Origin: Actinomycetales bacterium
GTDB taxonomy: Bacteria > Actinomycetota > Actinomycetes > Actinomycetales > Dermatophilaceae
Direction of reading: 5' to 3'
Length of the DNA: 64,000 nt
NCBI GenBank assembly: GCA_016715285.1
Contig: JADKAO010000007.1
Span: forward strand, 62,001-126,000
Below the pieces are notes generated by a model. That model ran no database searches. It worked only from the letters and a program-made list of their open reading frames with translations, and had not been told where the DNA came from. Both the position numbers and the translations under genes were made by a program. This document shows, in pieces, positions 25,807 to 34,428 of this stretch (positions within the stretch are counted from its first letter, which is position 1; each line of letters opens with the position of its first letter).

Positions 25807-26313
25807 GTGAACAAGGCTGAACTCGCCCTGGCCATCGAAGGTCAGCTCGGCAACAAGAAACTCGCCAACGACGCCCTAGAGACCGTCCTTGAGACGATCA
25901 TTCGGGAGGTCGCCAATGGCGGTCGGGTGTCCATCACCGGATTTGGGACTTTTGAGCGAGTCGAACGCGGAGCTCGGACTGGCCGCAACCCTCGCACCGG
26001 TGAAGCAGTGCACATCATGAAGACCACCGCTCCGCGTTTCCGTCCCGGGACGTCGTTCCGCGCTGTCGTCGCTGACCCGCGCAAGTTGACGAAAGCACCA
26101 GTCATCGGGCGTGCCGCAGCGGGCACTGTCAACCCGATCTCCGCTCCCGTGACGACGGTGCGCAAGGCCGCTTCGAAGGCTGCGCCGACGAAGGCATCCC
26201 CGGCCAAGGCTGCCACGACGAAGGTGGCGCCTGCCAAGGCCGAGAAACCTGCAGCCAAGAAGGCATCAAAGAAGGCGGATGGCAAGGGCAAGAAGGCGGC
26301 GAAGAAGAGCTGA
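25807..26313 (+). CDS. hup: HU-type nucleoid protein with H1-like tail
   Basis: A 168-residue DNA-binding protein. Residues 1-90 are a normal HU domain (MNKAELALAIEG..., GFGTFERVERGARTGRNPRTGE, FRPGTSFR). Residues 100-168 are a low-complexity Lys/Ala/Pro tail (repeats like PAKA, KKAS, KKAA), as in actinobacterial HupB proteins, which compacts DNA. GTG 25807 follows CGGAGG. A LexA-like box in the promoter region would be an unusual control for this gene. Confidence 0.92.
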   Translation: MNKAELALAIEGQLGNKKLANDALETVLETIIREVANGGRVSITGFGTFERVERGARTGRNPRTGEAVHIMKTTAPRFRPGTSFRAVVADPRKLTKAPVIGRAAAGTVNPISAPVTTVRKAASKAAPTKASPAKAATTKVAPAKAEKPAAKKASKKADGKGKKAAKKS

Positions 26314-26430
26314 CGCTGCGGCTACCGGGCCGACGCGGCAGGGTTCCCACCCACACGGGTGGAGACTGCGAGGTCATCGACATTGGGGCCGTGGGCAGCA
26401 AAGATACGAGGCGACGACGAAGGAGAACCA

Positions 26431-27177
26431 GTGGTTGCCTCACGCCAGCAGTTGCCCCCGGCATACAAGTTCATCGTGCTGTGGCTACGGCCGCTTTTGC
26501 GCGCCCTGACCCACCGTGACTGGCGGGGGATGGAGCAGCTTCCCCAAGAAGGGGGCTTCATCGCCGCTCCCAATCACATGTCGTACTTCGATCCCTTTGT
26601 CATCGCGCTCTTTCTCTTCGACAACGGTCGCCCGCCGTTCTTCCTCGGCAAAGAAGCGGTCTTCCGGATTCCCGTCCTGGGCAAGTTGATTGGCTGGTCT
26701 GGGCAGATTCCGGTTTATCGCGGCACGGGGCAAGCTGGCGACGCCTATCGAGCTGCGGTCGCCGCGGTCAACGACGGCAAGGCCGTGGTCGTCTTCCCTG
26801 AGGGCACACTCACGCGCGAGCCCAATGGCTGGCCGATGAGGGGCAAGACTGGGGCGGCGCGCCTGGCGCTGCAGACCGGACAACCCGTGATCCCCATCGC
26901 TCAGTGGGGTGCGCAGGAGGTGCTCGCGACCTACTCGACGCGGCCGCGCTTCTTCCCCCGCAAGACGGTCCACGTCCTGTGTGGCCCGCCGGTCGACCTC
27001 GATGACCTCCGTGGCCGTCCAATGGACGCGGCATTGCTCGCCGAAGCCACCGAGCGGATCATGGCAGCCATCACGACACTCCTCGAGCACTTGCGCGCTG
27101 AACCCGCTCCTGCGCAACGCTTTGACCCTCGCGCCGCGGGGGTCGCCGAAATTGGCAAGCCGACGAAGAAGGGCTGA
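26431..27177 (+). CDS. plsC: 1-acyl-sn-glycerol-3-phosphate acyltransferase
   Basis: A 248-residue membrane-associated acyltransferase of phospholipid synthesis. The catalytic HX4D is in PNHMSYFDP, the acceptor-binding FPEGTLTREP follows, and VIPIAQWGAQE is the later conserved block. GTG 26431 follows AAGGAG at 8 bases. gpsA begins 7 bases downstream, so glycerol-3-phosphate production and acylation genes form one unit. Confidence 0.9.
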   Translation: MVASRQQLPPAYKFIVLWLRPLLRALTHRDWRGMEQLPQEGGFIAAPNHMSYFDPFVIALFLFDNGRPPFFLGKEAVFRIPVLGKLIGWSGQIPVYRGTGQAGDAYRAAVAAVNDGKAVVVFPEGTLTREPNGWPMRGKTGAARLALQTGQPVIPIAQWGAQEVLATYSTRPRFFPRKTVHVLCGPPVDLDDLRGRPMDAALLAEATERIMAAITTLLEHLRAEPAPAQRFDPRAAGVAEIGKPTKKG

Positions 27178-27183
27178 GCACAC

Positions 27184-28179
27184 ATGCGCGCAGCAGTCAT
27201 GGGAACCGGCAGCTGGGGCACGGCCTTCGCGGCAACTCTCGCCGACGCTGGCACCCCTGTCGTCATGTGGGGTCGCCGGCAGGATTCGGTCGATCAGATC
27301 AACGCTGGCTGTAACGCCGACTACCTGCCGGATCTGCAGCTCCCAGAGGGCATGTCAGCCACAACGGATCCGATCAAGGCGCTCGAAGACGCCGACATCG
27401 TCGTGCTGGCCGTGCCCTCACAGACCTTGCGGACCAACCTCGGCGCCTGGGCAGACCACCTGCCCGCTGACGCCGCGGTTGTCTCACTGATGAAGGGTGT
27501 CGAACTCGGCACAACCAAGCGGATGAGTGAAGTCATCGAGGAGGTTGGGCGGGTCGCCCCCAGCCGCATCGTCGTCCTCTCCGGTCCCAACCTCGCCCGC
27601 GAGATCGCCAACAAACAACCCGCGGCAAGTGTCGTCGCCTGCCGCGACCACGCCACGGCCGACCGCGTTGCTGCCGCGTGCGCAACGGGCTACTTCCGGC
27701 CTTACACGAACACTGATGTGGTCGGGACCGAACTCGGTGGTGCAGTCAAAAACGTTGTGGCCCTAGCGGTCGGAATGGCCGAAGGCATGGGCATGGGAGA
27801 TAACACCAAGGCGTCGATCATCACGCGGGGATTGGCCGAAATGGCCCGGCTTGGGGTGCGCCTGGGTGCTGACCCGGGCACCTTCCTCGGCCTTGCAGGT
27901 GTCGGGGACCTCATCGCCACCTGCATGTCGCCCCTGTCCCGCAACCGAACTTTCGGCGAAAACCTCGGGAAGGGCCTCACGGTCGCCGAGGTCGTGGCAC
28001 TCACCCGCCAGACCGCTGAGGGTGTCAAGTCCTGTCACTCGGTCCTCGACCTCGCGCGTGCCAACGACGTCGAGATGCCGATCGCGGAGGCGGTCACGTC
28101 GGTCATCGACGGCGACCGAACCCCAGAAGAGCTCGTCGACCTGCTGATGTCACGCACTCGCAAGCACGAGCGCAGCTGA
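27184..28179 (+). CDS. gpsA: Glycerol-3-phosphate dehydrogenase [NAD(P)+]
   Basis: Reduces dihydroxyacetone phosphate to sn-glycerol-3-phosphate for phospholipid synthesis. A 331-residue protein with the nucleotide-binding GTGSWGTAFA at residue 6, the MKGVE and LSGPNLAREI blocks, the catalytic Lys in AVKNVVALAVGMAEG, and RGLAEMARLG. It sits 7 bases after plsC. Length and motifs are standard. Confidence 0.95.
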   Translation: MRAAVMGTGSWGTAFAATLADAGTPVVMWGRRQDSVDQINAGCNADYLPDLQLPEGMSATTDPIKALEDADIVVLAVPSQTLRTNLGAWADHLPADAAVVSLMKGVELGTTKRMSEVIEEVGRVAPSRIVVLSGPNLAREIANKQPAASVVACRDHATADRVAAACATGYFRPYTNTDVVGTELGGAVKNVVALAVGMAEGMGMGDNTKASIITRGLAEMARLGVRLGADPGTFLGLAGVGDLIATCMSPLSRNRTFGENLGKGLTVAEVVALTRQTAEGVKSCHSVLDLARANDVEMPIAEAVTSVIDGDRTPEELVDLLMSRTRKHERS

Positions 28180-28189
28180 CTCTTCCCGC

Positions 28190-29335
28190 TCAGCGCAGCG
28201 CGGCTGACAACGCAGCGTCGAGGTCGGCCCAGAGATCGGCGGCGTCTTCGATACCGACTGACAGTCGCAAGAGGGACTCGGGTACGAGCTCAGACTCGGC
28301 CGGATAGCGCCGGCGACGTTCGATGAGCGACTCGACGCCTCCCAAACTGGTGGCCCCCAGCCACAATCGCGTCGCGGCCACCACCCGGTCGGCCTCCGCT
28401 TGGCCTCCCACGACCTCGATAGCGAGCATGGCCCCCCACCCGGGATAGCGCACGCGGCATACGGCGGGGTGGGCCGCGAGTCGCTGCGCGAGGAAGGCGG
28501 CGTTCGCGCACGCGCGTTCAAAGCGCACATGCAAGGTGCGGATGCCGCGCAAGGCCAGCCATGCCTCGAATGGCCCAGCGATCGCGCCGTGCCGAGTGCG
28601 GTGCTGGCGGAGCCGATCCCGCAACTCGCGACCTCTGGCGTCCGGGGAGGTGACGACTGCACCGAGGAGCAGATCGGAGTGCCCGGAGAGATACTTCGTG
28701 ACCGAGTGGACGACGACATCCGCTCCGTAGGTGATCGGCTGTTGCTGGAGAGGTGTCGCAAAAGTGTTGTCGCACAACACCAGCGCGCCTTGCTTGCGCG
28801 CTGACGTGACGAGACGGGGCAGGTCGGCGACCTCCATGAGCGGGTTCGTCGGTGACTCCAACCACACCGCAGCCGCCCCGACGAGCGCCAACTCGGTCGC
28901 GTCTGCATCGCTCAGGTCGACCCACCGGACCTCGTGCGCCGCGCCTGAACTCCCGGCCTCGAGCTCTCGGAGCAGTGTCGCGCTCGTGTTGTAGGGGGCG
29001 CGGGGGACGACGATCACGCCGCCGATAGGGATGAGGTGCAAGGCTGCCGACACTGCCGCCATGCCAGACGCGAACACGAGTGCCTCTCCGCACTCAAGCG
29101 CTCCGAGGGCCGTCTCCAACACTTCCCAGGTCGCGTTGTCCGCCCGCCCATAGCCGAGCCGCGCGGGGTCGTCGGGGGACACGGCATACGTGCTGGAGAG
29201 TTCGATCGGCGGGTTGACGGGCGCGCCCGGGGCCCGTGCGGGACGCCCGGAGGCGACAACCAGCGTGGCCGGCGACCAGTCGCTCGAGACGTCACCGTCC
29301 TCAGCTGCTGGCCCGGGCGGGCGGCTTTCGGTCAT
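28190..29335 (-). CDS. Cys/Met metabolism PLP enzyme (cystathionine gamma-synthase-like)
   Basis: A 381-residue fold-type I PLP enzyme of the trans-sulfuration family. Motifs are FASGMAAVSAAL, the LESPTNPLMEVADLP block, DNTFATPLQQ and the PLP lysine in HSVTKYLSGHSD. Substitution patterns do not let me separate cystathionine gamma-synthase from a gamma- or beta-lyase. It is convergent with gpsA (10-base gap) and divergent from ddl. Confidence 0.88.
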   Translation of the reverse strand: MTESRPPGPAAEDGDVSSDWSPATLVVASGRPARAPGAPVNPPIELSSTYAVSPDDPARLGYGRADNATWEVLETALGALECGEALVFASGMAAVSAALHLIPIGGVIVVPRAPYNTSATLLRELEAGSSGAAHEVRWVDLSDADATELALVGAAAVWLESPTNPLMEVADLPRLVTSARKQGALVLCDNTFATPLQQQPITYGADVVVHSVTKYLSGHSDLLLGAVVTSPDARGRELRDRLRQHRTRHGAIAGPFEAWLALRGIRTLHVRFERACANAAFLAQRLAAHPAVCRVRYPGWGAMLAIEVVGGQAEADRVVAATRLWLGATSLGGVESLIERRRRYPAESELVPESLLRLSVGIEDAADLWADLDAALSAALR

Positions 29336-29384
29336 CCGGCCAGCCTACGCGGGGCGCGCGCGCGTGCGCGCTAATGTCGAGCCG

Positions 29385-30527
29385 ATGAGCACTCACAGCA
29401 CCGAGCCGCCTCGTGATCCCGACCGCAAACTGCGGGTCGCCATTGTCTTCGGGGGGCGCTCGTCCGAGCACGCTGTGTCGTGTTCCAGCGCAGCCGGGAT
29501 TCTCCGCGCGCTGGACCGCGACCGCTATGACGTGCTGCCCATCGGGATCGCCCCGGACGGGCGCTGGGTGATCGCGCCCGATGAACCCGACTTGCTCGAG
29601 CTTTCCCCGGGGCATCGACCTGGGGTCAGCAGCGACGGTCCCGGCGTCCTCGTGCCGCTGGCGACCACTGAGCGCTCGATGCAGGTCATCGCACCCGGCA
29701 AGGAACCGCGATCCCTGGGTGATGTCGACGTGGTCTTCCCCGTGTTGCACGGCCCCTGGGGCGAGGACGGCACGCTGCAGGGGATGCTCGACCTAGCCGA
29801 CGTGCGCTATGTCGGCTCGGGGGTCTTGGCATCCGCGGCGGGCATGGACAAGCACTACATGAAGGTCATCTTTGCGGGGCACGGACTCCCAGTCGGCCCG
29901 TATGCCGTGATCACCGACCGCGCGTGGCGCTCGGACCCGGCCGCGGCGATGGACGCGGTGCATGGCCTTGGGTTCCCGGTCTTTGTCAAGCCCGCGCGGG
30001 CTGGATCGAGCATGGGCATCACTCGGGTCGATGACGCCGCCGAGCTCGAAGCCGCGATCGTGCACGCCAGGGAACACGACCCCAAGGTCATTGTCGAAGC
30101 CGCCATTGTGGGCCGTGAGATCGAGTGTGCGGTTCTGGAGGGGCGGGGGACCGAAGGCCCCCGGACGTCGGCTGTCGGCGAGATCAGGGTGGTGTCCGGG
30201 CACGAGTTCTATGACTTCGAGGCCAAGTACCTCTCCGACCGCGATGTCGAACTCGTCTGTCCCGCAGACGTTCCCGATGACGTTGCCGCAGAGATCCAAC
30301 GACTCGCGGCCGAGGCGTTCAGCGCCCTCGGGTGCGAAGGCCTCGCTCGGGTTGACTGCTTTTACACCGACACTGGTCGGGTCATCATCAACGAGATCAA
30401 CACGATGCCCGGCTTCACGCCTCACTCGATGTATCCGCGAATGTGGGCGGCTAGTGGGCTGGATTACGAGGCACTCGTCGACGAGCTGATCGAGCTTGCG
30501 ATGACCCGCCGCACGGGCCTGCGCTAA
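29385..30527 (+). CDS. ddl: D-alanine--D-alanine ligase
   Basis: Makes the D-Ala-D-Ala dipeptide for peptidoglycan. A 380-residue ATP-grasp protein with FGGRSSEHAVSCSSA, the HGPWGEDGTLQGML loop, KPARAGSSMGI, and the Mg-binding INEINTMPGFTPHSMYP. ATG 29385 lies 7 bases after TAATGT with no ribosome site, so it may be leaderless. In many actinobacteria gpsA and ddl are neighbours; here the trans-sulfuration gene is inserted between them on the other strand. Confidence 0.95.
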   Translation: MSTHSTEPPRDPDRKLRVAIVFGGRSSEHAVSCSSAAGILRALDRDRYDVLPIGIAPDGRWVIAPDEPDLLELSPGHRPGVSSDGPGVLVPLATTERSMQVIAPGKEPRSLGDVDVVFPVLHGPWGEDGTLQGMLDLADVRYVGSGVLASAAGMDKHYMKVIFAGHGLPVGPYAVITDRAWRSDPAAAMDAVHGLGFPVFVKPARAGSSMGITRVDDAAELEAAIVHAREHDPKVIVEAAIVGREIECAVLEGRGTEGPRTSAVGEIRVVSGHEFYDFEAKYLSDRDVELVCPADVPDDVAAEIQRLAAEAFSALGCEGLARVDCFYTDTGRVIINEINTMPGFTPHSMYPRMWAASGLDYEALVDELIELAMTRRTGLR

Positions 30528-30531
30528 CCGA

Positions 30532-30981
30532 CTAACTGCACGCGCGACCAGTCGTCGGCAAAGCCGCTCCGACGGTGCTGAATGCTGGCAAGAGAAGGGG
30601 CTCCGGCGCGTACGCCGACGGCACCAGGACGTCGAGCGCTGGCGAGCGCCCGTAGGTCGTGAACTGCACGCCGTTGCTGCGTGGCTGCACCACCCAGTCG
30701 ACGCCGTTGACCGACAGACACTCCAGGGTCGACGGCGGTGGCGGCGGATAGCCACAGATCGCGATGATGGCGGGGTCGCCCCACGCTCGCGCGGCCGGCG
30801 AGTCCGGTTCTACCGTCCGGGCGGGGAACCCCCCCACGGTGCTCGGCCACAACCCGGTCAGGGATTGGCACGCGGGAGACCCAGCCTCGTCTGGCAGCGT
30901 CACCGATATGCCGTGTGCCCCGCAGCCGGCCAGCGCGAGGCTAGCGCTCATGCCGACGGCCGACCACACCGACAGCGCCAC
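30532..30981 (-). CDS. DUF3515 family lipoprotein
   Basis: A small actinobacterial lipoprotein of about 149 residues. The lipobox LAGC lies in SLALAGCGAHG. The mature part has conserved Trp, Pro and paired Cys residues (CQSL, CGYPPPP, ECLSVNG, GRACS), characteristic of DUF3515, whose role is unknown. The start is uncertain: GTG 30981 falls inside a strong hairpin; ATG 30948 would give a very short signal; 31053 is also open but gives a long basic leader. Convergent with ddl, 4 bases apart. Confidence 0.75.
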   Translation of the reverse strand: MALSVWSAVGMSASLALAGCGAHGISVTLPDEAGSPACQSLTGLWPSTVGGFPARTVEPDSPAARAWGDPAIIAICGYPPPPPSTLECLSVNGVDWVVQPRSNGVQFTTYGRSPALDVLVPSAYAPEPLLLPAFSTVGAALPTTGRACS

Positions 30982-31023
30982 CTGGGCCGCAGAACGACCT
31001 GGGTGGCGCTGTCGGTGTGGTCG
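30961..31023. terminator. 22-bp perfect inverted repeat between Lrp-like and DUF3515 genes
   Basis: Bases 30961-30982 are the exact reverse complement of 31002-31023, loop 19 bases. It lies 9 bases beyond the end of the Lrp-like gene and covers the likely start region of the DUF3515 gene, so it is probably a terminator for the former or a regulator of the latter. Confidence 0.7.
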
Positions 31024-31031
31024 AGGGGCGA

Positions 31032-31265
31032 TCAGACGTTGACGACGGTGCACGTCAGCGTGCGTGTGATGCCCTGCACGTCTTGGATCTTGGCGATGAC
31101 GAGCTTGCCGAGGTCGTCAACGCTCTCGGCCTTCACGCGCGCAATGACGTCGTAGGGGCCGGTGACGTCCTCGGCAGATGCCACGCCAGCCACCTCGCGG
31201 ATGGCTTGCGCGACGGTCGCCGACTTGCCGACCTCAGTCTGGATCAGGATGTAGGCCTGGACCAT
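31032..31265 (-). CDS. Stand-alone Lrp/AsnC ligand-binding (RAM) domain protein
   Basis: A 77-residue protein made only of the RAM effector domain of Lrp/AsnC regulators (AYILIQTEVGKSATVAQAI, VTGPYDVIARVKAESVDDLG, TRTLTCTVV); there is no DNA-binding domain. Such proteins bind amino acids as oligomers and may modulate full-length Lrp proteins. ATG 31265 follows GAGGAA. Divergent from thiL. Confidence 0.85.
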   Translation of the reverse strand: MVQAYILIQTEVGKSATVAQAIREVAGVASAEDVTGPYDVIARVKAESVDDLGKLVIAKIQDVQGITRTLTCTVVNV

Positions 31266-31390
31266 GGAGTTCCTCACTGTCGACGAAAGCCCTCACGGGC
31301 TTCATGGGAGCAGGATGCGAATGTGCCTGCCGATCAGACGCTACCGTGCCATTGACGGATTGGGTTGCGGTGAGAGGAACGGTGGACCAC

Positions 31391-32395
31391 GTGACGGCCG
31401 ACGATAGTCAGCGCCGCCCTCTGGTCGAACTATCGGAGGAAGACATCCTCGCGCAGCTCCTGCCGTTGCTGAACGGCCCGGGTGGCGCGAATGGAGGTAG
31501 ACACGAGCGGGTCGTCGTCGGTCCCGGTGACGATGCCGCGGTGTTGCACAACCCCGGCGACGTCATCCTCACGACCGACACGATGGTCCGGGGACGAGAT
31601 TGGCGCGACGACTGGTCGAGTGCTCGGGATGTCGCAGCCAAACTTGTCGTGCAAAACCTTGCCGATGTCGCTGCGATGGGGGGCATCCCGACCGGCCTTC
31701 TCCTCACGATCGCCGCGGACCCTTCGATCGACCTGGCGTGGGTCCTCGAGTTCGGTGCCGGAATTGGTGAGGCGAGTCGAGCAGCCCATACCTCGGTGCT
31801 CGGGGGTGATCTGTCCTCGGCGCCATCCGGGACGGTTGTCGTGAGTATCACGGCCACCGGAACCCTCGCCGGACTAGCGCCGGTTCTGCGCAGTGGGGCA
31901 CGGGCCGGTGACCTCGTCGCGGTATGCGGCACGTTGGGCACCTCTGCGGCGGGGCTCGAATTGCTGTTGGCTGGCGAGGACCCAGACCAGGCTGGCGCCG
32001 TTCTGATCGCCGCACATAGGCGCCCGACGAGTCCGCTGTCCGAGGGGCCCCGAGCAGCCCGCGCGGGCGCGACGGCGATGATTGATATCTCAGACGGCCT
32101 GTTGCGGGACGCCGCGAGGATCGCGTCTGCGAGCGGTGTGCAGCTCGACTTGAGCGAGTCGGCGATTCTCCGAGAGGCTCAGGCGCTCGTCCCGGCAGTT
32201 ACGGATGCAGTCGCCCGCGAGTGCGTTTTGACTGGGGGAGAGGAACATTCCCTGCTTGCCTGTATGCCGCGCAGGGTCCACCGTGAGCTTGGCTCAGCCT
32301 GGCGGGTCATCGGCCAGGTCGTTAAGGGCAGCGGGGTTTCGATCGACGGCGCCGTGAGTGCGCCACGCGGGTGGGACCACTTCTTGGCCGAGTAA
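31391..32395 (+). CDS. thiL: Thiamine-monophosphate kinase
   Basis: Phosphorylates thiamine phosphate to thiamine diphosphate, the cofactor of IlvB among others. A 334-residue PurM/AIR-synthase-fold enzyme with VGPGDDAAVL, TTDTMVRGRDW, NLADVAAMGG, and the C-terminal IDISDGLLRD and LTGGEEHSLL blocks. Several GTG codons (31370, 31382, 31391) are in frame; AGAGGAA at 31373-31379 fits 31391 best, so the start is approximate. Confidence 0.92.
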   Translation: MTADDSQRRPLVELSEEDILAQLLPLLNGPGGANGGRHERVVVGPGDDAAVLHNPGDVILTTDTMVRGRDWRDDWSSARDVAAKLVVQNLADVAAMGGIPTGLLLTIAADPSIDLAWVLEFGAGIGEASRAAHTSVLGGDLSSAPSGTVVVSITATGTLAGLAPVLRSGARAGDLVAVCGTLGTSAAGLELLLAGEDPDQAGAVLIAAHRRPTSPLSEGPRAARAGATAMIDISDGLLRDAARIASASGVQLDLSESAILREAQALVPAVTDAVARECVLTGGEEHSLLACMPRRVHRELGSAWRVIGQVVKGSGVSIDGAVSAPRGWDHFLAE

Positions 32396-32411
32396 CCCCA
32401 CGCACCGAGAA

Positions 32412-32457
32412 CTTACGGTAACGTAGGTTACGTCATCGTAAGTTACTTCGTCGTAAG
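32412..32457. promoter_or_regulatory. Array of TTACG/CGTAA half-sites (operator candidate)
   Basis: TTACG (32413-32417 and 32428-32432) and CGTAA (32437-32441 and 32452-32456) are arranged symmetrically about 32434/32435, with extra GTAAC and GTTAC copies between. It occupies the 46 bases just before the ribosome-site region of the nitronate monooxygenase-like gene. This is the pattern of cooperative binding by a dimeric repressor such as TetR; the regulator is not adjacent. Confidence 0.6.
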
Positions 32458-32466
32458 CGAGGTGCC

Positions 32467-33933
32467 ATGAGCACCGACCAGTCGCCAGCCCTATCCAGCC
32501 CCCTCACGCGAGTGCGACCTCCGATCATCCAGGGAGGGATGGGCGTCGGTGTCTCCGGCTGGCAGTTGGCGCGAGCCGTCTCTGGTATGGGGCAACTCGG
32601 GGTGGTGTCTGGGACGGCGATCGACGTCGTCATGGCCCGCCGGCTCCAATCGGGCGACCCCGACGGAGATGTCCGCCGGGCGCTGGCACACTTCCCCGTC
32701 CCAGCTGTCGCGGAGTGGATCCTCGAGGCGTACTTCGTCGCGGGCGGCATCGCGCCCGACGCACTCTTCCGACCGGTGCCACGGCATACTCTCTCGTCCG
32801 CGCAGCGGCTCGTGGAGTTGACTGTCGCGGCCGCCTTCGTCGAGGTCTTCCTGGCTAAGGAAGGCCACACGGGTCTGGTCGGCATCAACGTGCTCCGCAA
32901 GATCGAACTGCCTATGCCCGCAACGCTTTACGGCGCGATTCTCGCTCGGGTAGACGTGGTCCTATGCGGCGCAGGCAGCCCGGCTGAGATCCCGGATCTC
33001 GTGCGCGGACTTGCCCGCCACGAGGACGTCGCCATCGACGTCCGAGTGATGGGCGCGCGGTCGAGCGACGGCTTTGGGCGGATGCCGTTCAGCCCGACGG
33101 CGGTGATCCCGAATCCGGGCCCGGCGCTCGCGCCCCCCGCTGTGCTGGCGATCGTCGCGTCGACCGATCTGGCGACCGGTCTGGCCGGCACTGACCGCAC
33201 GAGGCCCGATGGGTTCATCATCGAAGGCGAGGTCGCTGGCGGCCACAATGCGCCGCCCCGAGGGCCCCGACGCGTGGACGAGCTCGGCCAGCCCATCTAT
33301 GACGAGCGCGATGTCGTCGACCTCGACGCCATCCTCGCTCTTGGCCTGCCGGTTTGGTTGGCCGGCGGCTATGGCACCCCTGAGCGAGTCGCCGAGGCAC
33401 GGGCGTTGGGTGCGGTGGGTGTGCAAGTCGGTACGGCGTTCGCGTTCTCTGACGAGTCGGGGTTCGCCGAAGACATCAAGGCGCAGATCCGCGCCAAAGC
33501 CGCCGACGGTTCGCTGCAGGTGAGGTCAGACTGGCGCGCCTCGCCGACGGGATTCCCGTTCCGAGTCGCCGATCTGCCCGGGACGGTATCCGATGGGGCG
33601 GTGTCGTTGGCGCGGAAGTCGGTGTGCGACTTGGGAGTCTTGCGGACGGCATACCTCAACCCGGATGGGGCCGTGGACTTTAGGTGCCCGGCAGAGCCGC
33701 AGAACGCGTACCTGCGCAAAGGCGGCCGTGAGGTCAACCGCGAGGGTCGCGTGTGCCTGTGCAACGCCCTCCTCGCGAGCGCCGGCCTGGGCCAGCGGCG
33801 CCCTGGCGGGGCCGTGGAACCTCCGCTCGTCACGGCCGGGAGCGATCTGGCCGCCGTTGTTGCGCTCAGCCAAGCCCATGTGGGCGGGCACTACTCCGCC
33901 GCTGACGTCGTGAACTACTTGCTGGCGGGCTAG
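32467..33933 (+). CDS. Nitronate monooxygenase / PfaD-like flavoprotein
   Basis: A 488-residue FMN TIM-barrel enzyme of the 2-nitropropane dioxygenase family. The N-terminal PPIIQGGMGVGVSG, the EVAGGHNAPP block and the phosphate-binding LAGGYGTPERVAEARALGAVGVQVGTAF are visible. It is longer than simple nitronate monooxygenases (about 350); the C-terminal extension contains Cys residues (CPAEPQ, CLCNALL) and resembles the larger PfaD-like and trans-enoyl-reductase relatives. The gene has its own symmetrical operator-like array upstream and a strong bidirectional terminator downstream. Confidence 0.82.
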   Translation: MSTDQSPALSSPLTRVRPPIIQGGMGVGVSGWQLARAVSGMGQLGVVSGTAIDVVMARRLQSGDPDGDVRRALAHFPVPAVAEWILEAYFVAGGIAPDALFRPVPRHTLSSAQRLVELTVAAAFVEVFLAKEGHTGLVGINVLRKIELPMPATLYGAILARVDVVLCGAGSPAEIPDLVRGLARHEDVAIDVRVMGARSSDGFGRMPFSPTAVIPNPGPALAPPAVLAIVASTDLATGLAGTDRTRPDGFIIEGEVAGGHNAPPRGPRRVDELGQPIYDERDVVDLDAILALGLPVWLAGGYGTPERVAEARALGAVGVQVGTAFAFSDESGFAEDIKAQIRAKAADGSLQVRSDWRASPTGFPFRVADLPGTVSDGAVSLARKSVCDLGVLRTAYLNPDGAVDFRCPAEPQNAYLRKGGREVNREGRVCLCNALLASAGLGQRRPGGAVEPPLVTAGSDLAAVVALSQAHVGGHYSAADVVNYLLAG

Positions 33934-33961
33934 GCGCTGACGCGCGATCGCTCGGAGGAAG

Positions 33962-33999
33962 ACGAGAAGGCCGGTCCCTGCGGGGACCGGCCTTCTCGT
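33962..33999. terminator. Bidirectional terminator between the flavoprotein gene and rpmB
   Basis: A perfect 17-bp stem (33962-33978 with 33983-33999) with the tetraloop TGCG, between convergent genes. It is AT-poor but has a short T-run on the + side. Confidence 0.85.
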
Positions 34000-34018
34000 T
34001 GCTCCAGGGGTGCGAGGG

Positions 34019-34207
34019 TCAGCGACTGACCTTGCCGGCCTTGAGGCACGAGGTGCACACGTTGACCCGCTTGGGGGTCACACCGTTGACGAGCGCCTTG
34101 ACGCGCTGGATGTTGGGGTTCCAGCGGCGCTTCGTGCGGCGGTGCGAGTGCGAAATGTTGTGACCGAATCCCGGTCCCTTGCCGCAAACATCGCAGGTGG
34201 CAGCCAC
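34019..34207 (-). CDS. rpmB: 50S ribosomal protein L28
   Basis: A 62-residue L28 of the zinc-ribbon type: CDVCGKGPGFG near the N-terminus and VCTSCLKAGKV near the C-terminus supply two CxxC pairs, with the basic HSHRRTKRRWNPNIQ between. GTG 34207 follows AGGAGA. Actinobacteria often carry a second, cysteine-free, zinc-starvation L28 elsewhere; only the zinc form is in this window. Confidence 0.95.
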   Translation of the reverse strand: MAATCDVCGKGPGFGHNISHSHRRTKRRWNPNIQRVKALVNGVTPKRVNVCTSCLKAGKVSR

Positions 34208-34428
34208 GGGTGATCTCCTGATACGTCGAAATAGCTTGGACATGATCGTCGGTGCCGACGATGGTCTGGGGCGCCGGACTCGCGACCCTAAGGGTCAGCA
34301 GGTCAAGCAACCGGTCAAGAATAGCCGAGCCGCGGGTATGGTCCAAACCGCCGTGGCGATGCGAGTGGAGCCTGAGCTGCCAGGGCGCTGGCTAGGCTGA
34401 TCCTCACGACCACCGCAGGAGGTATGCC

